Origin: Desulfovibrio sp.
Lineage (GTDB): Bacteria; Desulfobacterota; Desulfovibrionia; Desulfovibrionales; Desulfovibrionaceae
Length of the DNA stretch: 11,600 nucleotides
Direction of reading: 5' to 3'
NCBI GenBank assembly: GCA_003525525.1
Contig: DQED01000302.1
Span: 1 to 11,600 of the forward strand
Numbering within the stretch: position 1 is the first letter of the stretch; each line of letters opens with the position of its first letter. This document shows positions 5,966-11,600 of the stretch, piece by piece. The notes under the pieces were generated by a model, which saw only the letters and a list, made by a program, of their open reading frames with translations, made no database searches and was not told the DNA's origin. A program made the position numbers and the translations under genes.

Positions 5966-7285
5966 TTAGAAATCGTAGTTGTAGGTCGCGACGTAGGCGT
6001 CGATGCGCTTGTGCGAGGCGTCGATGCGGGCGCGCAGGTCCTTCTTGTACTGTTCCAGATCGATGGCGTGCTTGGCCACGCCGGTGTCCATGGCGGCCTT
6101 GGCCACGGCCGGGGCCTCCCATTCGAGCATGCGGAAGTCCAGGGCCTTGGGGATGATGTAGTCGATGCCGAACTGCACGTCCTTTTCGCCGTACATGTCC
6201 ATGACCTCGGACGGCACCGGCTCCTTGGCCAGCGCGGCCAGGGACTTGGCCGCGGCCAGCTTCATCTCCTCGTTGATCTTCTTGGAGCCGACGTCGAGGG
6301 CGCCGCGGAAGATGAACGGGAAGCCGGAGACGTTGTTGACCTGGTTGGGGAAGTCCGAGCGGCCGGTGCCCATGATGGCGTCGGGACGGGCTTCCTTGGC
6401 CTCGTAGTAGCCGATCTCCGGATCGGGGTTGGCCATGGCGAAGATGATCGGGCTTTTGGCCATGCTCTTGACCATGTCCGGGGACACGAGGCCCTTCTTG
6501 GACAGGCCCAGGAACACGTCGGCGTCCTTGAACGCCTCGGCCAGGGAGCCGAAGGCGTGCTTCTGGGCGAACTGGGCCTTGGTCGGGTGCAGGCCGGTGC
6601 GGCCGGTGTTGATATGGCCCTTGGAGTCGAACATGGCGATGTTGGCCGGATCGACGCCCAGGGCGACGTAGAACTTGGAGCAGGCGATGGCCGCCGCGCC
6701 CGCGCCGGAGACCACGATCTTGAGATCCTCGATCTTCTTGCCGGCGATTTCCACGGCGTTCAGGATGCCCGCGCCGGAGATGATGGCCGTGCCGTGCTGG
6801 TCGTCGTGGAAGACCGGGATGTCCATCATTTCGATCAGGCGCTGCTCGATCTCGAAGCACTCGGGGGCCTTGATGTCCTCGAGGTTGATGGCGCCGAAGG
6901 TCGGCTCGAGCAGTTTGACCGTCTCGATGACCTTCTCCGGGTCTTTGGTGTCGAGGTTGATGTCGTAGACGTCGATGTCGGCGAAGATCTTAAACAGCAC
7001 GCCCTTGCCTTCCATGACCGGCTTGCCGGCCTTGGGGCCGATGTTGCCAAGGCCAAGGACGGCCGTGCCGTTGGAGACCACGGCCACCAGGTTGCCCCGG
7101 TTGGTGTACTTCCACACATTTTCCGGATCGGCGGCGATCTCGAGGCACGCCTGGGCCACACCCGGGGAATAGGCCAGGGAGAGGTCCTTCTGGTTGCGGC
7201 AAGGCTTGATCGGCACGGACTCCAGTTTGCCGGTGCGCCAGACGGAATGATACTTGAGCGCTTCTTCCTTGGTGAAAAGGGCCAT
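5966..7285 (-). CDS. maeB: Malic enzyme, short bacterial type
   Basis: A 439-residue cytoplasmic enzyme interconverting malate with pyruvate and CO2 with NAD(P) reduction. It is the short form, lacking the phosphotransacetylase-like domain of long MaeB proteins. Malate-binding part: [17 protein letters not shown] with the probable catalytic Tyr39, the [15 protein letters not shown] signature, and [13 protein letters not shown] with the probable catalytic Lys94. Metal site: [15 protein letters not shown] (Glu136, Asp137) and [10 protein letters not shown] (Asp162). Nucleotide-binding part: [11 protein letters not shown] (Gly194, Gly196), then [12 protein letters not shown] and [20 protein letters not shown]. 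The ATG at 7285 has GAGGAG upstream. It is the last gene of the cluster, 28 bases after nfnB, which suggests NfnAB shares its nicotinamide pool. NADP preference is inferred from this context, not read from residues. Confidence 0.95.
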   Translation of the reverse strand: MALFTKEEALKYHSVWRTGKLESVPIKPCRNQKDLSLAYSPGVAQACLEIAADPENVWKYTNRGNLVAVVSNGTAVLGLGNIGPKAGKPVMEGKGVLFKIFADIDVYDINLDTKDPEKVIETVKLLEPTFGAINLEDIKAPECFEIEQRLIEMMDIPVFHDDQHGTAIISGAGILNAVEIAGKKIEDLKIVVSGAGAAAIACSKFYVALGVDPANIAMFDSKGHINTGRTGLHPTKAQFAQKHAFGSLAEAFKDADVFLGLSKKGLVSPDMVKSMAKSPIIFAMANPDPEIGYYEAKEARPDAIMGTGRSDFPNQVNNVSGFPFIFRGALDVGSKKINEEMKLAAAKSLAALAKEPVPSEVMDMYGEKDVQFGIDYIIPKALDFRMLEWEAPAVAKAAMDTGVAKHAIDLEQYKKDLRARIDASHKRIDAYVATYNYDF

Positions 7286-7313
7286 GTGTGGTCTCCTCGT
7301 GTTGGGTTGTGCT

Positions 7314-8792
7314 CTATGCGCCGGCGGGATCACCCGCCGTTTGGGCCGAGGGCGGGTCGGCCGCGGCCGCGCCGAGCAGGCGTTCGGCGATGGCTTTGGC
7401 CGCGCGGCGGCCGGCGCCCATGGCCGAAATGACCGTGGCCGCGCCGGTGACGATGTCGCCGCCGGCGAATACATTGGGAATCGAGGTTTCGCCCGTGGCG
7501 GCATCGGCGACGATGTAGCCGCGGCGGTACGTTTCCAGGCCCGGCGTGGTCTGGCTGATGAGCGGATTGGCCCCGGTGCCGACGGCCACGATGGCCATGT
7601 CGGCGTCAAGGACGCAGGTGTCGCCCTGGCAGGCCACGGGCGCGCAACGCCCGGAGGCGTCGGGCTCGCCGAGCATCATTTTCTGCATCACGATCTGCTT
7701 GAGCCGGCCGTTTTCGTCCCCGATAAATTCCAGGGGGGCGTTTAAGCACAGGATCTCGAGCCCTTCCTCCTTGGCGTGGTGGAGTTCCTCCAGCCGGCAG
7801 GGCATCTCGTGTTCCGTGCGCCGGTAGGCGAGCGACACCTTTTCCGCGCCCAGGCGCATGGCCGTGCGGGCCGAATCCATGGCCACGTTGCCGCCGCCGA
7901 AGACGACGACGTGCCTGGCCGGGAAGGTCGGGGTGTCGGCGGCCGGGAACTTGTAGGCCCGGCCCAGGTTGACGCGCGTCAGGTACTCGTTGGCCGAGAA
8001 CACGCCGATCAGGTTCTCGCCGGGGATGCCGAGAAAACGCGGCAGCCCGGCCCCGACGCCGATGAAGACGGCATTGTAGCCCGCTTCCAGCAGTTCCGGC
8101 ACGGTGATGGTCTTGCCGCCGACCCAGTTGGTGCGAAATTCCACACCAAGCGCCTTCATGGCGTCGACTTCCTGGCGCACCACGGCCTTGGGCAGCCGGA
8201 ACTCCGGGATGCCGTAGACGAGGACGCCGCCGACTTCGTGCAAGGCCTCGAACACCGTGACCGGGATGCCGCGCGCGGCCAGGTAGCCGGCGCAGGTGAG
8301 GCTCGACGGTCCCGAGCCGATGCAGGCGACCTTCAGGTCGTCGCGGGCCATGGCGCAGGCCGGCCCGCCGGTGACGGTGTCGCAGGCGGACTTGGCCAGG
8401 TAGGTGTCGGCCACGAACCGCTCCAGGCGGCCGATGGCCACGGGCTCGCCCTTCTTGCCGAGGATGCAGGAACCCTCGCACTGGTTTTCCTGGGGACAGA
8501 CCCGGCCGCAGACCGCGGGCAGGGAGTTGGTTTCGCGCAATACCGCGTAGGCGGCGTCGTGGTCGCCGGCCGCAATCTGTTTGATGAACCCCGGGATGTC
8601 GATCTCCACGGGGCAGCCCTTGCGGCAGGCGGGTTTCTTGCATTGCAGGCAGCGCGCCGCCTCGGCCGCGGCCATGTCGGCCGTGTAGCCGAGGGCCACT
8701 TCCTCGAAGTTGCGCGCGCGGACCTTGGGGTCCTGTTCCGGCATGGCGGTGCGGGGGGCCTTCGCTTTCTTACTTGGAGCATTGGCAGACAT
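7314..8792 (-). CDS. nfnB: NfnB: large subunit of NADH-dependent reduced ferredoxin:NADP+ oxidoreductase (GltD-like)
   Basis: A 492-residue flavin and iron-sulfur subunit, homologous to the small subunit of glutamate synthase and often annotated that way. The N-terminal part has two Cys groups for [4Fe-4S] clusters: Cys48, Cys51, Cys56, Cys60 ([13 protein letters not shown]) and Cys95, Cys99, Cys105, Cys109 ([15 protein letters not shown]). Glu102 is a possible unusual ligand in this family. An FAD-binding GSGPSSL lies at 159-165, a second dinucleotide site GGGNVAMD at 299-306, and the family's [19 protein letters not shown] closes the flavin domain. The first 17 residues and the Ala-rich tail make it slightly long. 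The ATG at 8792 overlaps nfnA by 23 bases with AGGA upstream, so translation is probably coupled. No glutamate synthase large subunit is present and an NfnA partner is adjacent, so NfnB is preferred over GltD. Confidence 0.9.
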   Translation of the reverse strand: MSANAPSKKAKAPRTAMPEQDPKVRARNFEEVALGYTADMAAAEAARCLQCKKPACRKGCPVEIDIPGFIKQIAAGDHDAAYAVLRETNSLPAVCGRVCPQENQCEGSCILGKKGEPVAIGRLERFVADTYLAKSACDTVTGGPACAMARDDLKVACIGSGPSSLTCAGYLAARGIPVTVFEALHEVGGVLVYGIPEFRLPKAVVRQEVDAMKALGVEFRTNWVGGKTITVPELLEAGYNAVFIGVGAGLPRFLGIPGENLIGVFSANEYLTRVNLGRAYKFPAADTPTFPARHVVVFGGGNVAMDSARTAMRLGAEKVSLAYRRTEHEMPCRLEELHHAKEEGLEILCLNAPLEFIGDENGRLKQIVMQKMMLGEPDASGRCAPVACQGDTCVLDADMAIVAVGTGANPLISQTTPGLETYRRGYIVADAATGETSIPNVFAGGDIVTGAATVISAMGAGRRAAKAIAERLLGAAAADPPSAQTAGDPAGA

Positions 8793-9624
8793 GGCTTTTC
8801 CTGAACTCCTCGTAAGAGATGCGTTCTTGTTCCTTGAAGGACGTAAGCCTTGCCGCAAGGCCGTCGAAGTCCACCAAGTGGCCGTCGAATTCCGGGCCGT
8901 CCACGCAGGCGAATTTCGTCTCGCCGCCCACGCCCACCCGGCACGCGCCGCACATGCCGATGCCGTCGACCATGATCGAGTTGAGGCTGACCGTGGTCTT
9001 GACCCCGAACGGCCGGGTGGCCTCGGCCACGGCCCGCATCATGGGCACGGGGCCGATGGCCACCACTTCGGCCACGGTCTTGTCCTGCGTCAGGCGCTCG
9101 ACCAGGAGGTCCGTGACGAACCCCTTGCGGCCGCAGCTGCCGTCGTTGGTGCTGATGAGGACCTCGGGACAGAAGGAGCACAGTTCGTCGCGAAACAGCA
9201 GCAAATCCTCGCAGCGCGCGCCGATGATGGTCACCACATGGTTGCCGGCCAGGTGATGGCCCTTGGCGATGTGGTGCATGGCGGCGATCCCGGTGCCGCC
9301 GCCGACGCAGATGACGGGCCCGGAGAGCTTGTGGATCTCGGTGGGCCGTCCCAGCGGACCGCACACGTCGAGGATCGCGTCGCCGGCTTCCAGGGTGTCC
9401 AGATGGGCGGTGGTCTTGCCCATGATGAGGTACACCAGGGTGATGCTGCCGGCCGACGTGTCCGCGTCGGCGATGGTCAGGGGAATGCGTTCCCCGTCTT
9501 CCCAGACACGCAGGATCACGAAGTTGCCCGGCTTCGCCTTGGCGGCGATGTGCGGGGCTTCGATGACCAACTCCGTGGTCTGGCCCGGGATGAGCCTTCG
9601 TTTGCGCAGGATGCGGCTTGACAT
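8770..9624 (-). CDS. nfnA: NfnA: small subunit of NADH-dependent reduced ferredoxin:NADP+ oxidoreductase
   Basis: A 284-residue cytoplasmic FAD/[2Fe-2S] subunit of the ferredoxin-NADP reductase/PyrK superfamily, often annotated as sulfide or dihydroorotate dehydrogenase-like. Domains in order: a flavin-binding barrel with ERIPLTIAD (45-53), a nucleotide-binding fold with CVGGGTGIAAM (106-116), and a C-terminal cluster loop VDGIGMCGACRV with Cys225, Cys228 and Cys240. Asp220 sits 5 residues before Cys225, where PyrK proteins have their first Cys; this Asp/3-Cys pattern is what I recall for NfnA. With NfnB it couples NADPH, NADH and ferredoxin by flavin-based bifurcation. The ATG at 9624 has GGAG about 10 bases upstream. 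It lies 35 bases after fumarase beta, with a hairpin between, and overlaps nfnB. Confidence 0.9.
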   Translation of the reverse strand: MSSRILRKRRLIPGQTTELVIEAPHIAAKAKPGNFVILRVWEDGERIPLTIADADTSAGSITLVYLIMGKTTAHLDTLEAGDAILDVCGPLGRPTEIHKLSGPVICVGGGTGIAAMHHIAKGHHLAGNHVVTIIGARCEDLLLFRDELCSFCPEVLISTNDGSCGRKGFVTDLLVERLTQDKTVAEVVAIGPVPMMRAVAEATRPFGVKTTVSLNSIMVDGIGMCGACRVGVGGETKFACVDGPEFDGHLVDFDGLAARLTSFKEQERISYEEFRKSHVCQCSK

Positions 9625-9640
9625 GACAGGTGCTCCGCTG

Positions 9641-9657
9641 CGCGCCGAAACGGCGCG
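9641..9657 (-). other. Intercistronic hairpin between fumarase beta and nfnA
   Basis: CGCGCCG (9641-9647) pairs perfectly with CGGCGCG (9651-9657) around a 3-base loop. It begins 2 bases after the fumarase beta stop and ends just before the nfnA ribosome site. No T run follows, so it is more likely an mRNA processing or stability element, or a translation modulator, than a full terminator. Confidence 0.5.
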
Positions 9658-9659
9658 AC

Positions 9660-10202
9660 TTAGCCGAGGTTTGGCTTCACGTACAGCTCCCCGCCATGAC
9701 AGTCGTTTATGACCAGAAGCGGGAAGTCCTTGACCGTCAACTCCCGTATGGCCTCTGGGCCGAGGTCCTCGTAGGCGATGACCCTGGCGTCGGTGATGCG
9801 CTGGGAAAGCAGTGCGCCGGCGCCGCCCGTGGCCCCCAGATACACCGCCTTGTGCTCGCGCAGCGCCGCCTTGACGGCGTCGTTGCGCTTGCCCTTGCCG
9901 ATGGAACCCTTGAGCCCCAGGGAGTGCAGCCTGGGAGCATAGGTGTCCATACGGTAGCTGGTGGTGGGTCCGGCCGCGCCAATGGGACGCCCCGGAGGCG
10001 CGGGGGAGGGACCGACATAGTAGATGAGCGCGCCTTTCAGGTCAAAGGGCAGGGCGTTTCCGGCGTCAAGGGCCTCCACGAGACGCTTGTGGGCGGCGTC
10101 GCGGGCCGTGTAGATGTGGCCCGAGATGAAGACCACGTCGCCGGATTTGAGCTGCTCCGCATCCGCGTCGGAAAGCGGGGTGGTCAGATGGTATTCGGCC
10201 AT
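9660..10202 (-). CDS. fumB: Class I fumarate hydratase, beta subunit
   Basis: A 180-residue subunit equal to the C-terminal domain of one-chain class I fumarases (FumB here means the beta subunit, not the E. coli isozyme). With the alpha subunit it hydrates fumarate to malate reversibly. Family features are VVFISGHIYTARDAAHKRL (23-41), ALIYYVGPSPAPPG, the signature IGAAGPTTSYRMD (74-86), GKGKRND and AVYLGATGGAGALL. The ATG at 10202 shares its first base with the TAA of the alpha gene (TAATG) and has a full AAGGAGGT site upstream, so the pair is translationally coupled. TtdB of L-tartrate dehydratase is a close relative, but malic enzyme and FrdB in the same train favour fumarase. Confidence 0.92.
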   Translation of the reverse strand: MAEYHLTTPLSDADAEQLKSGDVVFISGHIYTARDAAHKRLVEALDAGNALPFDLKGALIYYVGPSPAPPGRPIGAAGPTTSYRMDTYAPRLHSLGLKGSIGKGKRNDAVKAALREHKAVYLGATGGAGALLSQRITDARVIAYEDLGPEAIRELTVKDFPLLVINDCHGGELYVKPNLG

Positions 10203-11041
10203 TAGAAGATGACCTCCTTGTGGCGGGCGCTGTGGCACTGGATGTTGACGGCAAGGGGCAGGCTCGCCAGGTGACAGGGCGCGACCATGATCTTGACGCC
10301 AAGGCTCGTGGTCTTGCCGCCAAGGCCCATGGGGCCGATGCCCAGGTTGTTGATCGCTTCGAGCAGCTCGTCCTCGAGCTTGGCAATCTCGGGATCGGGA
10401 TGCCGGTCGTCGAGGGCGCGCATGAGGGCCTTTTTGGAGTTGATGGCCGCGAGTTCGAAGTTGCCGCCGATGCCGACGCCGACGATGGTCGGCGGGCAGG
10501 GGTTGGGGCCGGCCTCGGCCACCCTTCCCACCACGAACTCCTTGATGCCCTTCCAGCCCTGGGCCGGGGCGAGCATGGTCACGCGCGACATGTTCTCGGA
10601 ACCGCCGCCCTTGGCCATCATGCAGATCTTGAGCGCGTCCCCGGGCACGACGTCGAAGTGGATGATGGCCGGGGAGTTGTCGCCGGTATTTTTGCGCGTG
10701 AAGGGGTCGCAGGAGGACTTGCGCAGGTAGCCGTCCTTGTAGCCCTTGACCATGCCGTCGTTGATGGCCTGCCTGAGGCTGCCGCCTGCCACCTGCACGT
10801 CTTCGCCGACTTCGACGAAGAAGACGCCGAGCCCGGTGTCCTGGCACAGCGGCAGGTTGGTGGTGCGGGAGAGTTCGGAGTTTTCCAGCAACTGGCGGAA
10901 GATCTCCTTGGCCGCCGGGGCTTGCTCGGCGGCGCTTCCGGCCTCGAAGGCGGCCTGGACGTCGGCGGGAAGCTCGTGGTTGGCCGCGATGCACATGCCG
11001 GCCACGGCTTCTATGATATCGGATGCCTGGATCGTCTTCAT
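10202..11041 (-). CDS. fumA: Class I fumarate hydratase, alpha subunit (iron-sulfur)
   Basis: A 279-residue oxygen-sensitive [4Fe-4S] subunit, matching the N-terminal domain of one-chain class I fumarases. The cluster-binding region is visible: NLPLCQDTGLGVFFVEVG (Cys66), SSCDPFTRKNTGDNSPAIIH (Cys111) and GPNPCPPTIVGVGIGG (Cys182). Those three cysteines are the likely ligands. KGGGSENMSR (144-153) and the C-terminal GLGGKTTSLGVKIM are also typical. The ATG at 11041 has AAAGGA about 9 bases upstream and lies one base after the TAG of frdB, so frdB, alpha and beta are on one transcript. The related TtdA (tartrate dehydratase) is the main alternative; context favours fumarase. Confidence 0.93.
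   Translation of the reverse strand: MKTIQASDIIEAVAGMCIAANHELPADVQAAFEAGSAAEQAPAAKEIFRQLLENSELSRTTNLPLCQDTGLGVFFVEVGEDVQVAGGSLRQAINDGMVKGYKDGYLRKSSCDPFTRKNTGDNSPAIIHFDVVPGDALKICMMAKGGGSENMSRVTMLAPAQGWKGIKEFVVGRVAEAGPNPCPPTIVGVGIGGNFELAAINSKKALMRALDDRHPDPEIAKLEDELLEAINNLGIGPMGLGGKTTSLGVKIMVAPCHLASLPLAVNIQCHSARHKEVIF
10212..10219 (-). promoter_or_regulatory. Consensus Shine-Dalgarno AAGGAGGT of fumarase beta
   Basis: AAGGAGGT on the minus strand lies inside the last codons of the alpha gene, about 9 bases before the beta ATG. It confirms the TAATG junction as the true beta start, ruling out the much longer frame that reads upstream across the alpha gene. Confidence 0.8.
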
Positions 11042-11042
11042 G

Positions 11043-11600
11043 CTAGAAGTCCTTTTTGAGGAACTTGGGCAGGATGTTTTTGACGGCGGCCAGGGCCATC
11101 TTGCGGCGCAGCTTGCCGAGCTGTTCCTGGAGCGGGATCTCCTTGGGGCAGACGTCCTCGCAGGCTAAAAGGCCCATGCAGCCGAAGATGCCCTCGTCGG
11201 TGCCGACCACGTCGAAGTAGTCCTTCTCGGTGCGCTGGTCGCGCGGGTCGAGGATGAAGCGGGCGAGGCGATTGAGGGCCACCGCGCCGAGGAAGTCCTC
11301 GCGCATGAGCGCCGTGCCGCAGGCGGCGACGCAGCAGCCGCATTCGATGCAGCGGTCGAGCTCGTAGATCTGCTCGGCCAGGGCGTTGTCCATGCGTTCT
11401 TCCTGGGCCTTGGGGTCGAAGACCTTGTCGGTGTGCACCCAGGATTCCACCTTCTGGTACATGCCCCGGAACCAGGTGCCGGTATCGACGGAGAGGTCGC
11501 CGACCAGCTTGAAGACCGGCAGGGGCATGAGGGTGATCTCGTCCGGCAGGTCCTTGGTCTTGGTGTGGCAGGCCAGGCCCGGGCGGCCGTTAATGACCAT
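11043..11600 (-). CDS. frdB: Fumarate reductase/succinate dehydrogenase iron-sulfur subunit, C-terminal 185 residues (5' end outside window)
   Basis: This subunit carries electrons between the flavoprotein and the membrane quinone subunit of complex II. The Met at the window edge is internal: MVINGRPGLACHT is the family's conserved segment after the [2Fe-2S] domain, and the N-terminal ferredoxin part lies to the right. Numbered from that Met, Cys11 is the last [2Fe-2S] ligand. RCIECGCCVAACGT holds Cys84, Cys87, Cys90 and Cys94. FGCMGLLACEDVCPKEIPLQ holds Cys141, Cys147 and Cys151. Together they make one [4Fe-4S] and one [3Fe-4S] cluster. The CGT and DVCPK contexts resemble, from memory, the Wolinella-type fumarate reductase more than aerobic SdhB. 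It is the most upstream visible gene of the C4 cluster, one base from fumA. The flavoprotein and membrane subunits presumably lie beyond the edge. Reaction direction cannot be decided from sequence. Confidence 0.93.
   Translation of the reverse strand: MVINGRPGLACHTKTKDLPDEITLMPLPVFKLVGDLSVDTGTWFRGMYQKVESWVHTDKVFDPKAQEERMDNALAEQIYELDRCIECGCCVAACGTALMREDFLGAVALNRLARFILDPRDQRTEKDYFDVVGTDEGIFGCMGLLACEDVCPKEIPLQEQLGKLRRKMALAAVKNILPKFLKKDF

Noticed and set aside
5702..7432. Long plus-strand open frame (576 codons) opposite malic enzyme
   Set aside because: The minus strand encodes an unmistakable malic enzyme over most of this span. The plus frame has low-complexity Gly/Asp/Val/His composition and no family features.
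7314..9624. Reading the NfnAB pair as glutamate synthase small subunit plus sulfide or dihydroorotate dehydrogenase subunit
   Set aside because: There is no glutamate synthase large subunit or PyrD nearby. The overlapping NfnA/NfnB arrangement and the Asp/3-Cys cluster loop favour Nfn.

Overview
The window is GC-rich, densely packed bacterial DNA. It most likely comes from an anaerobic sulfate reducer of the Desulfovibrio group. That placement is inferred from gene content: a two-subunit class I (iron-sulfur) fumarase, an NfnAB-type flavin/iron-sulfur oxidoreductase and an FrdB-type iron-sulfur subunit in one cluster, a C_GCAxxG_C_C protein, and a BioB whose cysteine pattern looks like that of anaerobes. 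No rRNA, tRNA, CRISPR array, insertion sequence or prophage gene is visible.

Layout, left to right. (1) 1-651, plus strand: the C-terminal part of biotin synthase, running in from the left edge. It ends before a strong hairpin at 723-754 that also serves the convergent neighbour. (2) 784-3604, minus strand: transcription runs rplM, rpsI, a terminator (2704-2735), a C_GCAxxG_C_C family protein, then an uncharacterised radical SAM protein. rplM has a clear sigma-70 type promoter (3637-3665). (3) 3815-5071, plus strand: an HD-domain phosphohydrolase divergent from rplM. Its N-terminal half looks like a decayed copy of the C-terminal HD domain. (4) 5093-5650, minus strand: a 185-residue protein of unknown function with a possible sigma-54 promoter, followed by a 315-base stretch without a gene (5651-5965). 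(5) 5966-11600, minus strand: one tight gene train read from the right edge: frdB (partial), fumarase alpha, fumarase beta, nfnA, nfnB, malic enzyme. Gaps run from a 23-base overlap to 35 bases.

The large cluster reads as one pathway. Fumarate reductase/succinate dehydrogenase interconverts succinate and fumarate, fumarase interconverts fumarate and malate, and malic enzyme interconverts malate with pyruvate, CO2 and NAD(P)H. NfnAB can couple NADPH, NADH and ferredoxin, so it is well placed to redistribute the electrons malic enzyme produces or consumes. This would suit an anaerobe running a C4-dicarboxylate branch in either direction, including fumarate disproportionation.

Nothing here is plainly a wholly new system. 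The points most worth a second look are the altered auxiliary-cluster residues in BioB, the uncharacterised radical SAM protein with extra cysteines, the tandem HD protein with one dead half, and the co-transcription of NfnAB with the C4 pathway.
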